DNA from: Xenorhabdus bovienii SS-2004
Lineage (GTDB): Bacteria > Pseudomonadota > Gammaproteobacteria > Enterobacterales > Enterobacteriaceae
NCBI RefSeq assembly: GCF_000027225.1
Contig: NC_013892.1
Span: forward strand, 1,922,001 to 1,986,000
Length of the DNA: 64,000 nucleotides
Direction: 5' to 3'
A program made the position numbers and the translations under genes. Under the pieces are notes generated by a model that was not told where the DNA came from, did no database searches, and was given only the letters and a program-made list of their open reading frames with translations. Numbering within the stretch: position 1 is the first letter of the stretch; each line of letters starts with the position of its first letter. Shown in pieces: positions 34,401-36,479 of the stretch.

Positions 34401-36079
34401 GCGCCGCCGGCCTTAAGGATACCGAGTAAGCCCACCACCATCTCAAGGCTGCGTTCAACACAAATCGCCACCCGATCGTCCGGACGTACTCCCAGTGCGA
34501 TGAGGTGATGAGCCAGACGATTGGCGCGGTGGTTAAGTTCGTCATAACTGAGTGTCTGGTCTTCGTACACTACGGCGGTGGCGTCGGGATTATGTGTAGC
34601 CTGAGCCTCAAACAGTGAATGGATAAACCCATCCTGCGGCAAGTCCGTCTGGGTAGCGTTGAAGTTCACCAGCAGTTGCTGTCGCTCTGCCGGCGGCAAA
34701 ACAGGTAAGCTTCGGATCTGTGTCTCGGGAGAAGTGAGAGCGGCTTCCATCAACATGGCTAAACGCGATTGGAGAACCATCACTTCAGTGCAGTTTAGGT
34801 AGTGGGTTGAGTAATTGAATTCAATCGTAACGGGCTGATTGATATCCTCATTGTTAGCGAATGTGTATTGGTAGATCGCGATAAAAAAAGGAAACGGTGT
34901 TCCACGTTGTATTTTTGAGTATTTGATAGTGGCACCGGGCAGGTCAGCGTTCGCCTGAAACGACTCAAATGACAGCATGATGTCGAATAGTTGAGCGCGT
35001 CCTGTTTTCTGCTGGATTTGTATATGCCGATTAATCTCCGCGATTGGTAAGCGCTGACGTTTATAGCAATGACGCAACTCTGTTGCCGCTTTGTGCATAA
35101 CATCAAGGAAGGTGTCATGAGGTGTAATGGTTATGCCGACGGGAATGACTGACGAGAACATGCCCAACGTGCGTTTTTGCCTGACGTTCTTACGGTTGCG
35201 CACAGGAATGCCGATGACGATTTCCTCCGCCTGGGTGGTACGGGCGAAATAGCAAGCCAGAACGGCATACATGAAGTGCAAGACAGACAACCCATGCTCG
35301 GTCACAGTATCTTCGATGCGCTGGAAAAGCCCCTTATCCAATTGCCAAAGCACCGGTTCGGTTTGTCCGTGATCTGCCGTTCTATCGGGATTAGGCGGTT
35401 GGAGCAATGCCGGAGGCAAGTTCACATAGCGTTCCAACCAGAATTGCCGGTCGTGTACATAGCGTTGTGAATCGAGATAGGCACGATCCTCGGCAATAAA
35501 ATCGAGATAGGAAGGAGGGGTTTCTGGTAGTGCCTCTTCTCTGATTAAGTGACGATAAGTGTTGGCAAGATCTTCGGGAATTAACCCTAAACTCGTGGCA
35601 TCGCCGATCAGATGATGACAACAAAAATGCCAGTACCAGCGTGTATCACTGACTTGCAGCAGTTCGCAGCGCCATAGCTCCCCATATAACTCGAACGGAC
35701 GCATGAAAGTAGCGCGTATGTGTTGTGCGGCTTGGGCTTCTGCGTCGGCATGATGTGAGAAGTCGTGGGTTGTCACGGATACCGGAAGCGTGTCCATAAG
35801 TTCCTGAAGCGGCAGTTTCTGGGTATTGATGAGTCGTAAACGTAATGCGTCATGACGATAAACAATGGCTTCAAAGGCGCGCACTAACAGTGTTTCATCC
35901 AGCTTTCCATCAATGACGACAAGTGAAGCGAGATTGTAGCTGGGACTGTCAGGATGGAGAATTTGGTCAAGCCAGACAACTTGTTGGGTAGAGCTGAGCG
36001 AAAATTTGCAAGAGGAGGATTCAGAGGAACTTTCAAACGCAAGCTGATCTTTGTTGATACGATTGCATGACATAGGCAT
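7136..36079 (-). CDS. Giant nine-module NRPS (9647 aa), initiating with a starter C domain
   Basis: A single 28.9-kb frame of roughly 1 MDa. Residues 1 to about 450 are a starter-type condensation domain (HHLIGDA), which in known NRPSs N-acylates the first residue. Nine A-T pairs follow, with T-domain serines near residues 1036, 2089, 3169, 4223, 5297, 6350, 7432, 8495 and 9568. Ordinary C domains (LSFAQQRLWFL) precede A2, A4, A6 and A8. Dual C/E domains (YPLAPLQEGIL.HHLLQxQGD, second motif HHLVSDH) precede A3, A5, A7 and A9, so residues 2, 4, 6 and 8 become D. Ten-residue codes read by eye: A1 Pro; A2, A6, A9 Ala; A3, A8 Val; A4, A5 Leu-like; A7 Ile-like. No thioesterase, separate E, Cy, Ox or N-methyltransferase domain is seen. 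The C-terminal tail (MSTEELLAML) probably docks to the next protein. AGGAG lies 7 bases before the ATG at 36079. Chain length and composition recall the xenoamicin synthetases of Xenorhabdus, a hypothesis only. Confidence 0.95.
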   Translation of the reverse strand: MPMSCNRINKDQLAFESSSESSSCKFSLSSTQQVVWLDQILHPDSPSYNLASLVVIDGKLDETLLVRAFEAIVYRHDALRLRLINTQKLPLQELMDTLPVSVTTHDFSHHADAEAQAAQHIRATFMRPFELYGELWRCELLQVSDTRWYWHFCCHHLIGDATSLGLIPEDLANTYRHLIREEALPETPPSYLDFIAEDRAYLDSQRYVHDRQFWLERYVNLPPALLQPPNPDRTADHGQTEPVLWQLDKGLFQRIEDTVTEHGLSVLHFMYAVLACYFARTTQAEEIVIGIPVRNRKNVRQKRTLGMFSSVIPVGITITPHDTFLDVMHKAATELRHCYKRQRLPIAEINRHIQIQQKTGRAQLFDIMLSFESFQANADLPGATIKYSKIQRGTPFPFFIAIYQYTFANNEDINQPVTIEFNYSTHYLNCTEVMVLQSRLAMLMEAALTSPETQIRSLPVLPPAERQQLLVNFNATQTDLPQDGFIHSLFEAQATHNPDATAVVYEDQTLSYDELNHRANRLAHHLIALGVRPDDRVAICVERSLEMVVGLLGILKAGGAYVPLDPAYPAERLAYMLNDAAPVVLLTQTGLTSHVSTPVPKIVLDTQDASLMAQPDHNPDTQALGLTSRHLAYVIYTSGSTGLPKGVGMPLAALSNLLQWHRQDPSHLSGTGKTLQFAALGFDVAFQEIFTTLCEGGCLVLINEETRRDPQQFLRLIQQKQIDRIFLPYIALQHLAEAASHIEGDFSCLAHIITAGEQLRITPAIRRFLQRSGSCQLHNHYGPTESHVVTAYTLDKNMDQWPTFPPIGRPIANTQIYLLDPQGQPVPLGVTGEIHIAGADVARGYLNRPELTAERFLADPFSFDPDARMYKTGDLGRWLSDGNIEYLGRNDFQVKLRGFRIELGEIEAQLMQCHGVCEAIVLAREDEPGHKRLVAYLRPQAGVELVPAELRQQLARHLAEYMLPSAFMTLDVFPLTPNGKLDRQALPAPDSSAVVTRGYAAPVGETETTLAQIWQDLLGLERVGRHDHFFELGGHSLLAVQLAARVRQDLARELPLQQLFALPLLADLAQALSAASAIAQVIIPAADRNQPLALSFAQQRLWFLSQLDPAASLAYHIPVTLRLTGQLNLHALSTALDHLIARHESLRTRFVLVEGQPCQHIDPADVGFALSCQDLRALNPVMHTHRITELADLEAQTPFDFTQGPLIRGQLLQLADEMHVLLLTQHHIISDGWSIGVLVHELGTLYHAVLDGHSDPLPPLSLQYADYALWQRDWLQGTVLTEQRDFWCAQLQNAPALLALPTDRPRPSIQRYTGGQVPFRLDSALLTSLKALGQRHNTTLFMTVLTAWSIVLTRLSGQDDIVIGTPVANRPHRELEGMIGFFVNTLALRVTPGDAPRVVDLLAQVRERALAAYAHQDLPFEQVVEALQPERSLSYSPVFQVMLSLNNTPAQDQTLPSLQISQVEQESHSAHFDLMLLLTETEAGLVGGLEYATDLFDTTTVERMVGYLQQVLAAMVADATQTLACLPMLPDSERQQLLVDFNATQVDFPQDALIHQLFETQAAHSPDATAVVCGEQILSYGELNRRANRLAHHLIALGVRPDDRVAICMTRSPEMVVGLLAILKAGGAYVPLDPAYPAERLAYMLDDAAPVALLTQTAWVDTLISPVPTVVLDPQASFLAAQSIHNPEAQALGLTSHHLAYMIYTSGSTGLPKGVAIAHRNTVNFLTWAQRTFNPEELAHTLFATSLNFDLAVYECFTPLVSGGTVHLVPDALSLVTTEQPVSLINTVPSAIAHLIEANAVPATARTVNLAGEALKPHVVEHLFTRTSIQNVCNLYGPSETTTYSTWIRMNRTEGFVSHIGRPIANTRIYILDTYGQPVPLGVAGEIHIAGAGVARGYLNRPELTAERFFTDPFSTDPDARMYKTGDLGRWRPDGNIEYLGRNDFQVKLRGFRIELGEIEAQLMQCRGVREAVVLAREDEPGQKRLIAYLRPLDGVELVPAELRQQLAQHLAEYMLPSAFMTLESFPLTPNGKLDRQALPAPDLSAVVARGYEAPIGETETALAQIWQNLLGLERVGRHDHFFELGGHSLMIVGLIEQLYDLGWRLDVRSVFATPILSGMAQAVQGDADAFVVPPNRIPEGCTALTPDMLSLVSLSQAEIDAIVKVTPGGASNVQDIYPLAPLQEGILFHHLLQTQGDTYLLQSLIAFNNREHLDTFLSALQQVIDRHDILRTAACWQDLAQPVQVVWRQAPLCVNHFIPATADDIPAQLSAHTDPRRHRLDLSRAPLFTADITHDPAQDEWLLALRFHHLVSDHMTLELIFAEIAQIQQGHAESLPAALPYRNFVAQTLSVPAATHEAYFRTQLADVDAPTAPFGVLTMPGDNESIAEAHLPLDPALADAIHAQARRLGVSPGVLFHVAWAQVLAQTSGRDDVVFGSVLLGRLQGIAGAARILGMFINTLPVRVSLAGRNVQEVVQATYRSLTTLLEHEQAPLALAQRCSNVTQPMPLFSTLLNYRHSQTSGTNAVETGMRIVATEERTNYPLTLSVDDLGTGFRLTAQTVAGIDPTRITAYLATAINGLVDALARDPQQLIRNVPILPPTERQQLLVAFNATQSDFPQDALIHQLFESQVAHHPDAPAVVFEGQSLSYHELNHRANRLAHHLIALGVLPDDRVAICVERSPELLIGLLGILKAGGAYVPLDPTYPAERLAYMLDDAAPVALLTQAAWVDTLDSPVPTVVLDAQESAMAAQPTHNPDAQALGLTSRHLAYVIYTSGSTGLPKGVMVEHRSINRLVINNPYADISSDDCVAHCANIAFDASTWEIWSALLNGGRLHVVSSSALLDPVRFRDSLVKGQVTALWLTAGLFNEYLGDLEPLFGQLRYLLVGGDVLDPRKIRRTQLAECQPAHLINGYGPTETTTFAATYRISSPVDVNRPIPIGCPIANTQIYLLDPYGQPVPLGVAGEIHIAGAGVARGYLNRPELTAERFLTDPFSSDPDARMYKTGDLGRWLPDGNLEYLGRNDFQVKLRGFRIELGEIEARLVQCHGVREAVVVAREDEPGHKRLVAYLLPQTGVELVPAELRQQLARHLAEYMQPSAFMTLDTFPLTPNGKLDRQALPAPDLSAIVTRGYEAPIGEIEIALAQIWQDLLKLEQVGRHDHFFELGGHSLLAVQLAARVRQQLARKLSLQQLFTQPLLTDLAKTLTDASAIAQVVIPVADRSQPLALSFAQQRLWFLGQLDPAASLAYHIPMALRLTGSLNHNALTTALNHLVIRHESLRTRFVLIEGQPCQHIDPADIGFTLSCQDLRPLDLTARANRVAELTALETQIPFDFVRGSLIRGQLLQLTDAEHVLLLTQHHITADGWSIGVLMHELGVLYRAALDGHDDPLPPLSIQYADYAVWQRDWLQGAVLTEQRDFWYSQLQNAPSLLTLPTDRPRPSVQRYAGNRIPLQLNADLLASLKELGQRHHTTLFMTLLTAWSIVLSRLSGQDDIVIGTPVANRPHRELEDMIGFFVNTLALRVTPGDASRVADLLAQVRERALAAYAHQDLPFEQVVEALQPDRSLSYSPVFQVMLALNNTPSQNLALSGLQLAPVEQVRHSAHFDLTLSLTETEAGLVGDLEYSTDLFDSTTIERIVGYLENVLAAMAADATQTVAGLSMLPDSERQLLLTDFNATQADFPQDALIHQLFEAQAAHAPDATAVVFEDQTLSYSELNHRANRLAHHLITLGVRPDDRVAICVERSPELVVGLLAILKAGGAYVPLDPTYPAERLAYMLDDAAPVALLTQKAQADTLISPVPIIMLDALASSLAVQPTHNPDTQILGLTSRHLAYVIYTSGSTGQPKGVMVEHRGLSNLIATQQDTLAINSGSRILQFASNSFDAGIWECGMALLAGASLHLAQRTHLLPGAALLETLETHAITHVLLSPTALAALDSVPVTLQTLIVGGEACSPSLVKRWATSRRMVNAYGPTESTVCAAIYLCDNQEEGAPPIGRPIANTRIYILDTYGQPVPLGVAGEIHIAGAGTARGYLNRPELTAERFPADPFSSDPNARMYKTGDLGRWRPDGNLEYLGRNDFQVKLRGFRIELGEIEAQLMQCEGVREAVVLAREDEPNHPRLVAYVQPQSGAELIPAELRQQLARHLAEYMLPSAFMTLDAFPLTPNGKLDRQALPAPDASSVVTRGYEAPVGEAETILAQIWQDLLGLEQVGRHDHFFELGGHSLMIVSLIERLRGFGRRLEVRSVFATPVLAEMTQAIQDDADAFVVPPNRIPENCAALTPDMLSLVSLSQAEIEAIVEAIPGGAGNVQDIYPLAPLQEGILYHHLLQTQGDTYLLQSLLAFDSRVHLDTFLAALQQVIDRHDILRTAACWQGLTKPVQVVWRQAPLCVNHLLPATADDVPAQLSAHTDPRRHRLDLSRAPLFAADIAHDPAQDEWLLALRFHHLVSDHMTLELIFAEIAQIQQGQAETLPAALPYRNFIAQTLSVPAATHEAYFRTQLADVDAPTAPFGVLTMPDDNESIAEARLPLPPALAEAIRAQARRLRVSPGVLFHVAWAQVLAQTSGHDNVVFGSVLLGRLQGVAGADQILGMFINTLPVRVSLAGRSVQEVVQTTYRNLTTLLEHEQAPLALAQRCSGVAQSLPLFSTLLNYRHSQSRGADAVDILRTGMRIVATGERTNYPLTLSVDDLGTGFHLTAQAVTGIVPSRITAYLVTAISGLVDALTRDPQQLIRDVSILPPTERQQLLVEFNATQTDFPQDALIHQLFEAQAAHNPDAIAVVFEGQSLSYHELNRRANRLAHYLIALGVRPDDRVAICVERSLDLVVGLFGILKAGGAYVPLDPAYPAERLAYMLDDAAPVALLTQTALTDTLVSAIPTILLDGSEPLLMTQPTHNPDAQSLGLTSRHLAYVIYTSGSTGLPKGVMVEHRGLSNLITTQQDTLAINSGSRILQFASNSFDAGIWECGMALLAGASLHLTQRTHLLPGAALLNTLETHAITHVLLSPTALAALDSVPVTLQTLIVGGEACSPSLVKRWATGRRMVNAYGPTESTVCAAIYLCDSREEGAPPIGRPIANTQIYLLDDDGQPVPLGVAGEIHIAGAGIARGYLNRPELTAERFLADPFSPDPDARMYKTGDLGRWLPDGNIEYLGRNDFQVKLRGFRIELGEIEARLVQCHGVREAVVLAREDELSHPRLIAYLLPQTGVELVPAELRQQLAQHLAEYMLPSAFMVLDAFPLTPNGKLNRQALPAPDTSAVVARGYEAPIGKIEIALVQIWQDLLGLERVGRHDHFFELGGHSLLAVQLVARVRQDLARELLLQQLFDLPLLADLAQALSGTLTTAQVVIPAADRNRPLPLSFAQQRLWFLGQLDPAASLAYHIPVALRLTGQLDRHALTTALDRLVARHESLRTRFVLIEGQPCQHIDPADIGFTLSYQDLRRLEPAAHTNRIADLIAREAQASFDFIQGPLIRGQLLQLTGEAHVLLLTQHHIISDGWSIGVLVHELGTLYRAVLDGHDDPLPPLSLQYADYAVWQRDWLQATALTEQRNFWCTQLQNIPALLVLPTDRPRPPVQTYTGGRVSFQLDTTLLASLKGLGQRHHTTLFMTVLAAWSIVLSRLSGQDDIVIGTPVANRPHRELEDMIGFFVNTLALRVTLGDTPRVADLLAQVRERALAAYAHQDLPFEQVVEALQPERSLSYSPVFQVMLALNNMPAENLVLPDLQLSWVEQAHHSAHFDLTLSLTETEAGLAGDLVYAAELFDPATVERMVGYLENVLAAMAADATQAITSLPILPASERQQLLVDFNATQTDFPQDALIHQLFEVRAAHNPGATAVICGEKTLSYDELNRRANRLAHHLLDHGVRPDDRVAICLERSPDMVVGLLAILKAGGAYVPLDPAYPAERLAYMLDDAAPVVLLTQAAQVATLGSPVPTVVLDAQDASLMAQPDHNPDTQALGLTSRHLAYVIYTSGSTGLPKGVAITHRNTVNFLTWAQRAFSPEELAHTLFATSLNFDLAVYECFTPLLSGGTVHLTPNVLSLLTAEQSVSLINTVPSAIAYLTESDAIPMTTRTVNLAGEALKPHIIEHLFARKSIQNVCNLYGPSETTTYSTWVRMSRAEGFVSHIGRPIANTQIYILDGYGQPVPLGVTGEIYIAGAGVARGYLNRPELTAEHFLTDPFSADPDARMYKTGDLGRWRSDGNLDYLGRNDFQVKLRGFRIELGEIEAQLMQCYGVREAVVLAREDEPGQKRLIAYLRPLDGAELLPAELRQQLARHLAEYMLPSAFVMLEAFPLTPNGKLDRQALPAPDLSAVVARGYEVPIGEAETILAQIWQDLLGLEQIGRHDHFFELGGHSLMIVSLIERLRGFGWWLGVRSVFAAPILAEMAQAVQGDASAFVIPPNRIPENCTTLTPDMLSLVSLSQAEIKVIVEATPGGAGNVQDIYPLAPLQEGILFHHLLQTQGDTYLLQSLLAFNSHEHLDTFLAALQQVIDRHDILRTAACWQGLAQPVQVVWRQAPLCVNRFTPATEDDIPAQLSAHTDPRRHRLDLSRAPLFAADIAHDPVQDEWLLALRFHHLVSDHMTLEHIFAEIAQIQQGQAESLPAALPYRNFIAQTLSVPVAAHEAYFRAQLADVDAPTAPFGVLTIRNDRESITEARLPLTSTLAEAIRAAARRLGVSPGVLFHVAWAQVLAQISGRDDVVFGSVLLGRLQGGAGADRILGMFINTLPVRISLAGRSVQAVVQSTYRSLTTLLEHEQAPLALAQRCSGMAQSIPLFSTLLNYRHSQTSESDAVETSRAGMRIVATEERTNYPLILSVDDLGAGFHLTAQAVAGIDPTRVTAYLVTAISGLVDALILDPQRWIQDVPILPPSERQQLLMDFNATQTDFPQDALIHQLFEVQAARYPDAIAVVFEDQRLSYGELNRRANRLAHHLIALGVRPDDRVAICLERSLELVVGLLGILKSGGAYVPLDPTYPAERLAYMLDDAAPVALLTQTTQADMLVHSVPTVVLDGSEPAMAVQPTHNPDVQALGLTSRHLAYVIYTSGSTGLPKGVMVEHRNVLRLIINNGFADIGPDDCIAHCANVSFDAATWEVWTGLVHGARILLIPEKTLLQPDYFGQCLASEGVSALFLTTALFNQYASLIASSLSGLRYVLFGGEQIDIRPAIHLRADYPPQHLLHVYGPTETTTFATAYEIPFTESEWKTIPIGQPIANTRIYILDTQGQPVPLGVAGEIHIAGAGVARGYLNRPELTAERFLTDPFSSDLDARMYKTGDLGYWRPDGNIEYLGRNDLQVKLRGFRIELGEIEARLVQCHGVREAVVLAREDEPGHKRLVAYLLPQAGVELVPAELRQQLSRHIAEYMLPSAFMMLDAFPLTPNGKIDRPAFPVPDQSAIVMRGYANPIGETETALAQIWQDLLGLEQVGRHDHFFELGGHSLLAVQLVARVRQDLARELPLQQLFDLPILTDLAQALSGAATTTQVVIPAADRNRPLPLSFAQQRLWFLGQLDPAASLAYHIPVALRLTGQLDRHALTTALERLIARHESLRTGFVLIEGQPCQHIAPADIGFALLYQDLRPLEPAMHTPRIAELASLEAQTLFDFAQGSLIRGQLLQLTDEAHLLLLTLHHIISDGWSIGVLIHELNALYRAALDGHDDPLPPLSLQYADYAVWQRDWLQGAALTEQRDFWYSQLQDAPALLTLPTDRPRPSVQTYAGGRVSFQFDAALLASLKGLGQRHNTTLFMTVLTAWGIVLARLSGQDDIVIGTPVANRPHRELENLIGFFVNTLALRVTFSDTTRVAGLLAQVRECALDAYAHQDLPFEQVVEALQPERNLSYSPVFQVMLALNNTPAQNLILPGLQLASIEQTHHSAHFDLTLSLTETESGLAGDLEYAADLFDSATVERMVGYLENVLTAMASDATQTIAGLPMLSTPERQQLLVDFNTTQTDFPQDALIHQLFEAQAAQRPDATAVVFEDQVLSYDELNRRANRLAHHLITLGVRPDDRVAICLERSLELVVGLLAILKAGGAYVPLDPAYPTERLAYMLNDAAPVALLTQAAQVGTLASTVPTVVLDGQDASLMAQPTHNPDTQALGLTSRHLAYVIYTSGSTGLPKGVMVEHRNVLRLIINNGFADIGSDDCIAHCANIAFDASTWEIWSALLNGGRLHVVSPSVLFDPVRFRDSLIKGQVTALWLTVGLFNEYLSDIQPLFGQLRYLLIGGDVLDPQKIRRTQLSEFQPAHLINGYGPTETTTFAVTYTIASPVDVTRSIPIGRPIANTRIYILDSLGQPVPFGVAGEIHIAGAGVARGYLNRPELTAERFLADPFSSDPDARMYRTGDLGRWRPDGNIDYLGRNDFQVKLRGFRIELGEIESRLTQCHGVREAVVLAHEDETGHKRLVAYLLPQTGIELVPAELRQQLAQHLAEYMLPSTFMVLEAFPLTLNGKLDRQALPAPDASAVVTRGYAAPTGEIETALTQIWQDLLGLARVGRHDHFFELGGHSLMIVSLIERLRDLGWRLDVRNVFAAPVLAEMAQAVQSDADAFVVPPNRIPEGCTALTPDMLPLISLSQAEIESIVGTIPGGASNVQDIYPLAPLQEGILFHHLLQAQGDTYLLQSLIAFDTRERLDIFLAALQQVIDRHDILRTAACWQDLTQPVQVVWRQAPLCINRFTPATADDIPAQLRAHTDPHLHRLDLSRAPLFAADIVHDPAQNEWLLALRFHHLVSDHMTLELIFAEIAQIQQGHTETLPTALPYRNFIAQTLNVPTTAHEAYFRTQLADVEAPTAPFGVLAMPGDSQPVAEARLSLAPDLAEAIRVQARRLGVSPSVLFHVAWAQVLAQTSGRDDVVFGSVLLGRLQGVAGADRILGMFINTLPMRVSLADRSVQEVVQATYLSLTTLLEHEQAPLALAQRSSGVAQPMPLFSALLNYRHSQTNESEAIDTTWAGMRIVAIEERTNYPLTLSVDDLGLGFHLTAQTVAGIDPARVTTYLATALNGLVDALIRDPQQPILQVSILPASERQQIVVDFNATQADFPQDALIHQLFEIQAAHSPAATAVVCGNQTLSYDELNRRANRLAHHLIALGLRPDDRVAICLERSPEIVVGLLAILKAGGAYVPLDPAYPTERLAYMMDDAAPVALLTQTVWVDRLISPVLTVVLDGQKSAIAAQPAHNPEPQKLGLTSHHLAYVIYTSGSTGLPKGVAITHRNTVNFLTWTQRTFSPEELAHTLFATSLNFDLAVFECFAPLLSGGTVHLVPDVLSLITTEQPVSLINTVPSAITHLIEVNAVPITARTVNLAGEALKPQVVEHLFARSSVQDVCNLYGPSETTTYSTWIRMNRTEGFISHIGRPIANTRIYILNSHSQPVPLGVAGEIHIAGAGVARGYLNRPELTAERFLADPFSADPDARMYKTGDLGRWRPDGNIDYLGRNDFQVKLRGFRIELGEIESQLMQCHGVREAIVLTREDEPGHKRLVAYLRPLDGVELVPAELRQRLAQHLAEYMLPSAFMTLDAFPLTPNGKLDRQALPAPDASAVVTHGYESPQGRIETALAQIWQDLLELVRIGRHDHFFELGGHSLMVVQLITRIKAKFLVDIPLTSLFLSPKLAEQANIIFSAQMSAVGENDIESLQNSLDLMSTEELLAMLNGDNNRGDNNQ
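10460..13648 (-). other. NRPS module 8: LCL C - A(Val, chimeric) - T; residue later epimerised
   Basis: Edges approximate. The A-domain code is D-A-W-W-L-G-G-T-F-K (Val), as in module 3. However, the segment just upstream of the FDAS core (NVLRLIINNGFADIG) is of the module 7/10/11 type, so this A domain looks recombinant. T-domain serine codon at 10595-10597; LMIV-type T domain ahead of a dual C/E domain. Confidence 0.7.
13649..16894 (-). other. NRPS module 7: dual C/E - A(Ile-like) - T
   Basis: Edges approximate. The dual C/E signature HHLLQTQGD is present. The A-domain segments FDAATWE, LFLTTA, LFGGE and VYGPTETTTF give D-A-W-F-L-G-V-T-F-K, shared with modules 10 and 11. It resembles Ile/Val codes, so a branched aliphatic residue is likely. 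T-domain serine codon at 13784-13786. Confidence 0.65.
16895..20053 (-). other. NRPS module 6: LCL C - A(Ala) - T; residue later epimerised
   Basis: Edges approximate. LCL condensation domain with HHIISDG. The A-domain code D-L-Y-N-N-A-L-T-Y-K is the same as in module 2 and the core is near-identical to it. T-domain serine codon at 17030-17032; LMIV-type T domain ahead of a dual C/E domain. Confidence 0.75.
20054..23275 (-). other. NRPS module 5: dual C/E - A(Leu-like) - T
   Basis: Edges approximate. The dual C/E signature reads YHHLLQTQGD. The A domain has the same code as module 4 (D-A-W-L-I-G-A-V-C-K), and its core is nearly identical to that of module 4, which points to duplication or gene conversion. 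T-domain serine codon at 20189-20191; LLAVQL-type T domain, residue expected L. Confidence 0.6.
23276..26437 (-). other. NRPS module 4: LCL C - A(Leu-like) - T; residue later epimerised
   Basis: Edges approximate. The C domain has LSFAQQRLWFLGQ and HHITADG (Ala in place of the Ser seen in HHIISDG elsewhere). The A-domain segments FDAGIWE, LLSPT, IVGGE and AYGPTESTVC give D-A-W-L-I-G-A-V-C-K. This lies between published Leu and Phe codes, so a large hydrophobic residue, probably Leu, is the best reading. T-domain serine codon at 23411-23413. Confidence 0.6.
26438..29677 (-). other. NRPS module 3: dual C/E - A(Val) - T
   Basis: Edges approximate. The dual C/E signature HHLLQTQGD follows YPLAPLQEGILF; second motif HHLVSDH. 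The A-domain segments FDASTWE, LWLTAG, LVGGD and GYGPTETTTF give D-A-W-W-L-G-G-T-F-K, close to the Val code D-A-F-W-I-G-G-T-F-K. T-domain serine codon at 26573-26575. The T domain is of the LLAVQL type that precedes ordinary C domains, so the residue should remain L. Confidence 0.75.
29678..32836 (-). other. NRPS module 2: LCL C - A(Ala) - T; residue later epimerised
   Basis: Edges approximate. The C domain carries LSFAQQRLWFL and HHIISDG. The A-domain segments FDLAVYE, NTVPS, NLAGE and LYGPSETTTY give D-L-Y-N-N-A-L-T-Y-K, one substitution from the Ala code D-L-F-N-N-A-L-T-Y-K. T-domain serine codon at 29813-29815. The T domain is of the LMIV type that precedes dual C/E domains, so this residue is predicted to leave as D. 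Confidence 0.75.
32837..36079 (-). other. NRPS module 1: starter C - A(Pro) - T
   Basis: Domain-level annotation; edges approximate. The starter C domain differs clearly from all later C domains and has HHLIGDA as its His motif. In the A domain the core FDVAFQE, FLPY, ITAGE and HYGPTESHVV segments give the code D-V-Q-F-I-A-H-V-V-K, close to the classical proline code. The T-domain serine codon is at 32972-32974. The product is predicted to be an N-acyl-L-prolyl thioester; the acyl chain cannot be read from sequence. Confidence 0.85.
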
Positions 36080-36337
36080 TACTTAACTCCTGCTCGCTAG
36101 GCTAATAGATGGAATGTGAGTTATGTGATGTTGCTGGACATTGAAAAATGAGTTATTTCATAAGCAGATACTTTATTTTTTTAATCCCACTTATAAAAGA
36201 GTTAGAATTCATTTATTTTTGATAAGTATCATTAAAATTACTGGTGGTTTGGTCGTGATGGATTGGATACTGAGGTATCATTGCTGTCAGTATGTGTGGT
36301 AATTATTTAATCACGTTAAGGTATTTATAAAATCAGC

Positions 36338-36354
36338 GTTATTACAGTAATAAC
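36338..36354. promoter_or_regulatory. 17-bp perfect inverted repeat, possible operator of the NRPS operon
   Basis: GTTATTAC-A-GTAATAAC, two 8-bp arms around one base, lies about 260 bp upstream of the nine-module NRPS start in the divergent intergenic region. The symmetry suits a dimeric regulator. No regulator gene is nearby and the site may be chance in AT-rich DNA. Confidence 0.35.
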
Positions 36355-36479
36355 AGAGAATGAAAAAAGGTATATTGTTATGATTATATTTAATAAAATT
36401 ATAACTTTATTTAAAAGTTATTAACTGTATTTATTTATTCTATCAATATTTCACATGGCTAATTTTTATAATAAGATCA

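Noticed and set aside
795..35624. Many plus-strand and alternative-frame open frames of 60-290 codons inside the NRPS genes (for example 10598-11458, 33035-33760)
   Set aside because: They recur at the same place in each module, opposite conserved motifs, and result from the high G+C codon pattern of the NRPS. No ribosome binding sites or family features.
7136..36079. Separate epimerisation or thioesterase domains in the NRPS
   Set aside because: Spacing between T-domain serines (about 1050-1080 residues) leaves room only for C-A-T. Epimerisation is accounted for by dual C/E domains, and no GxSxG-type thioesterase follows the last T domain of either complete protein.
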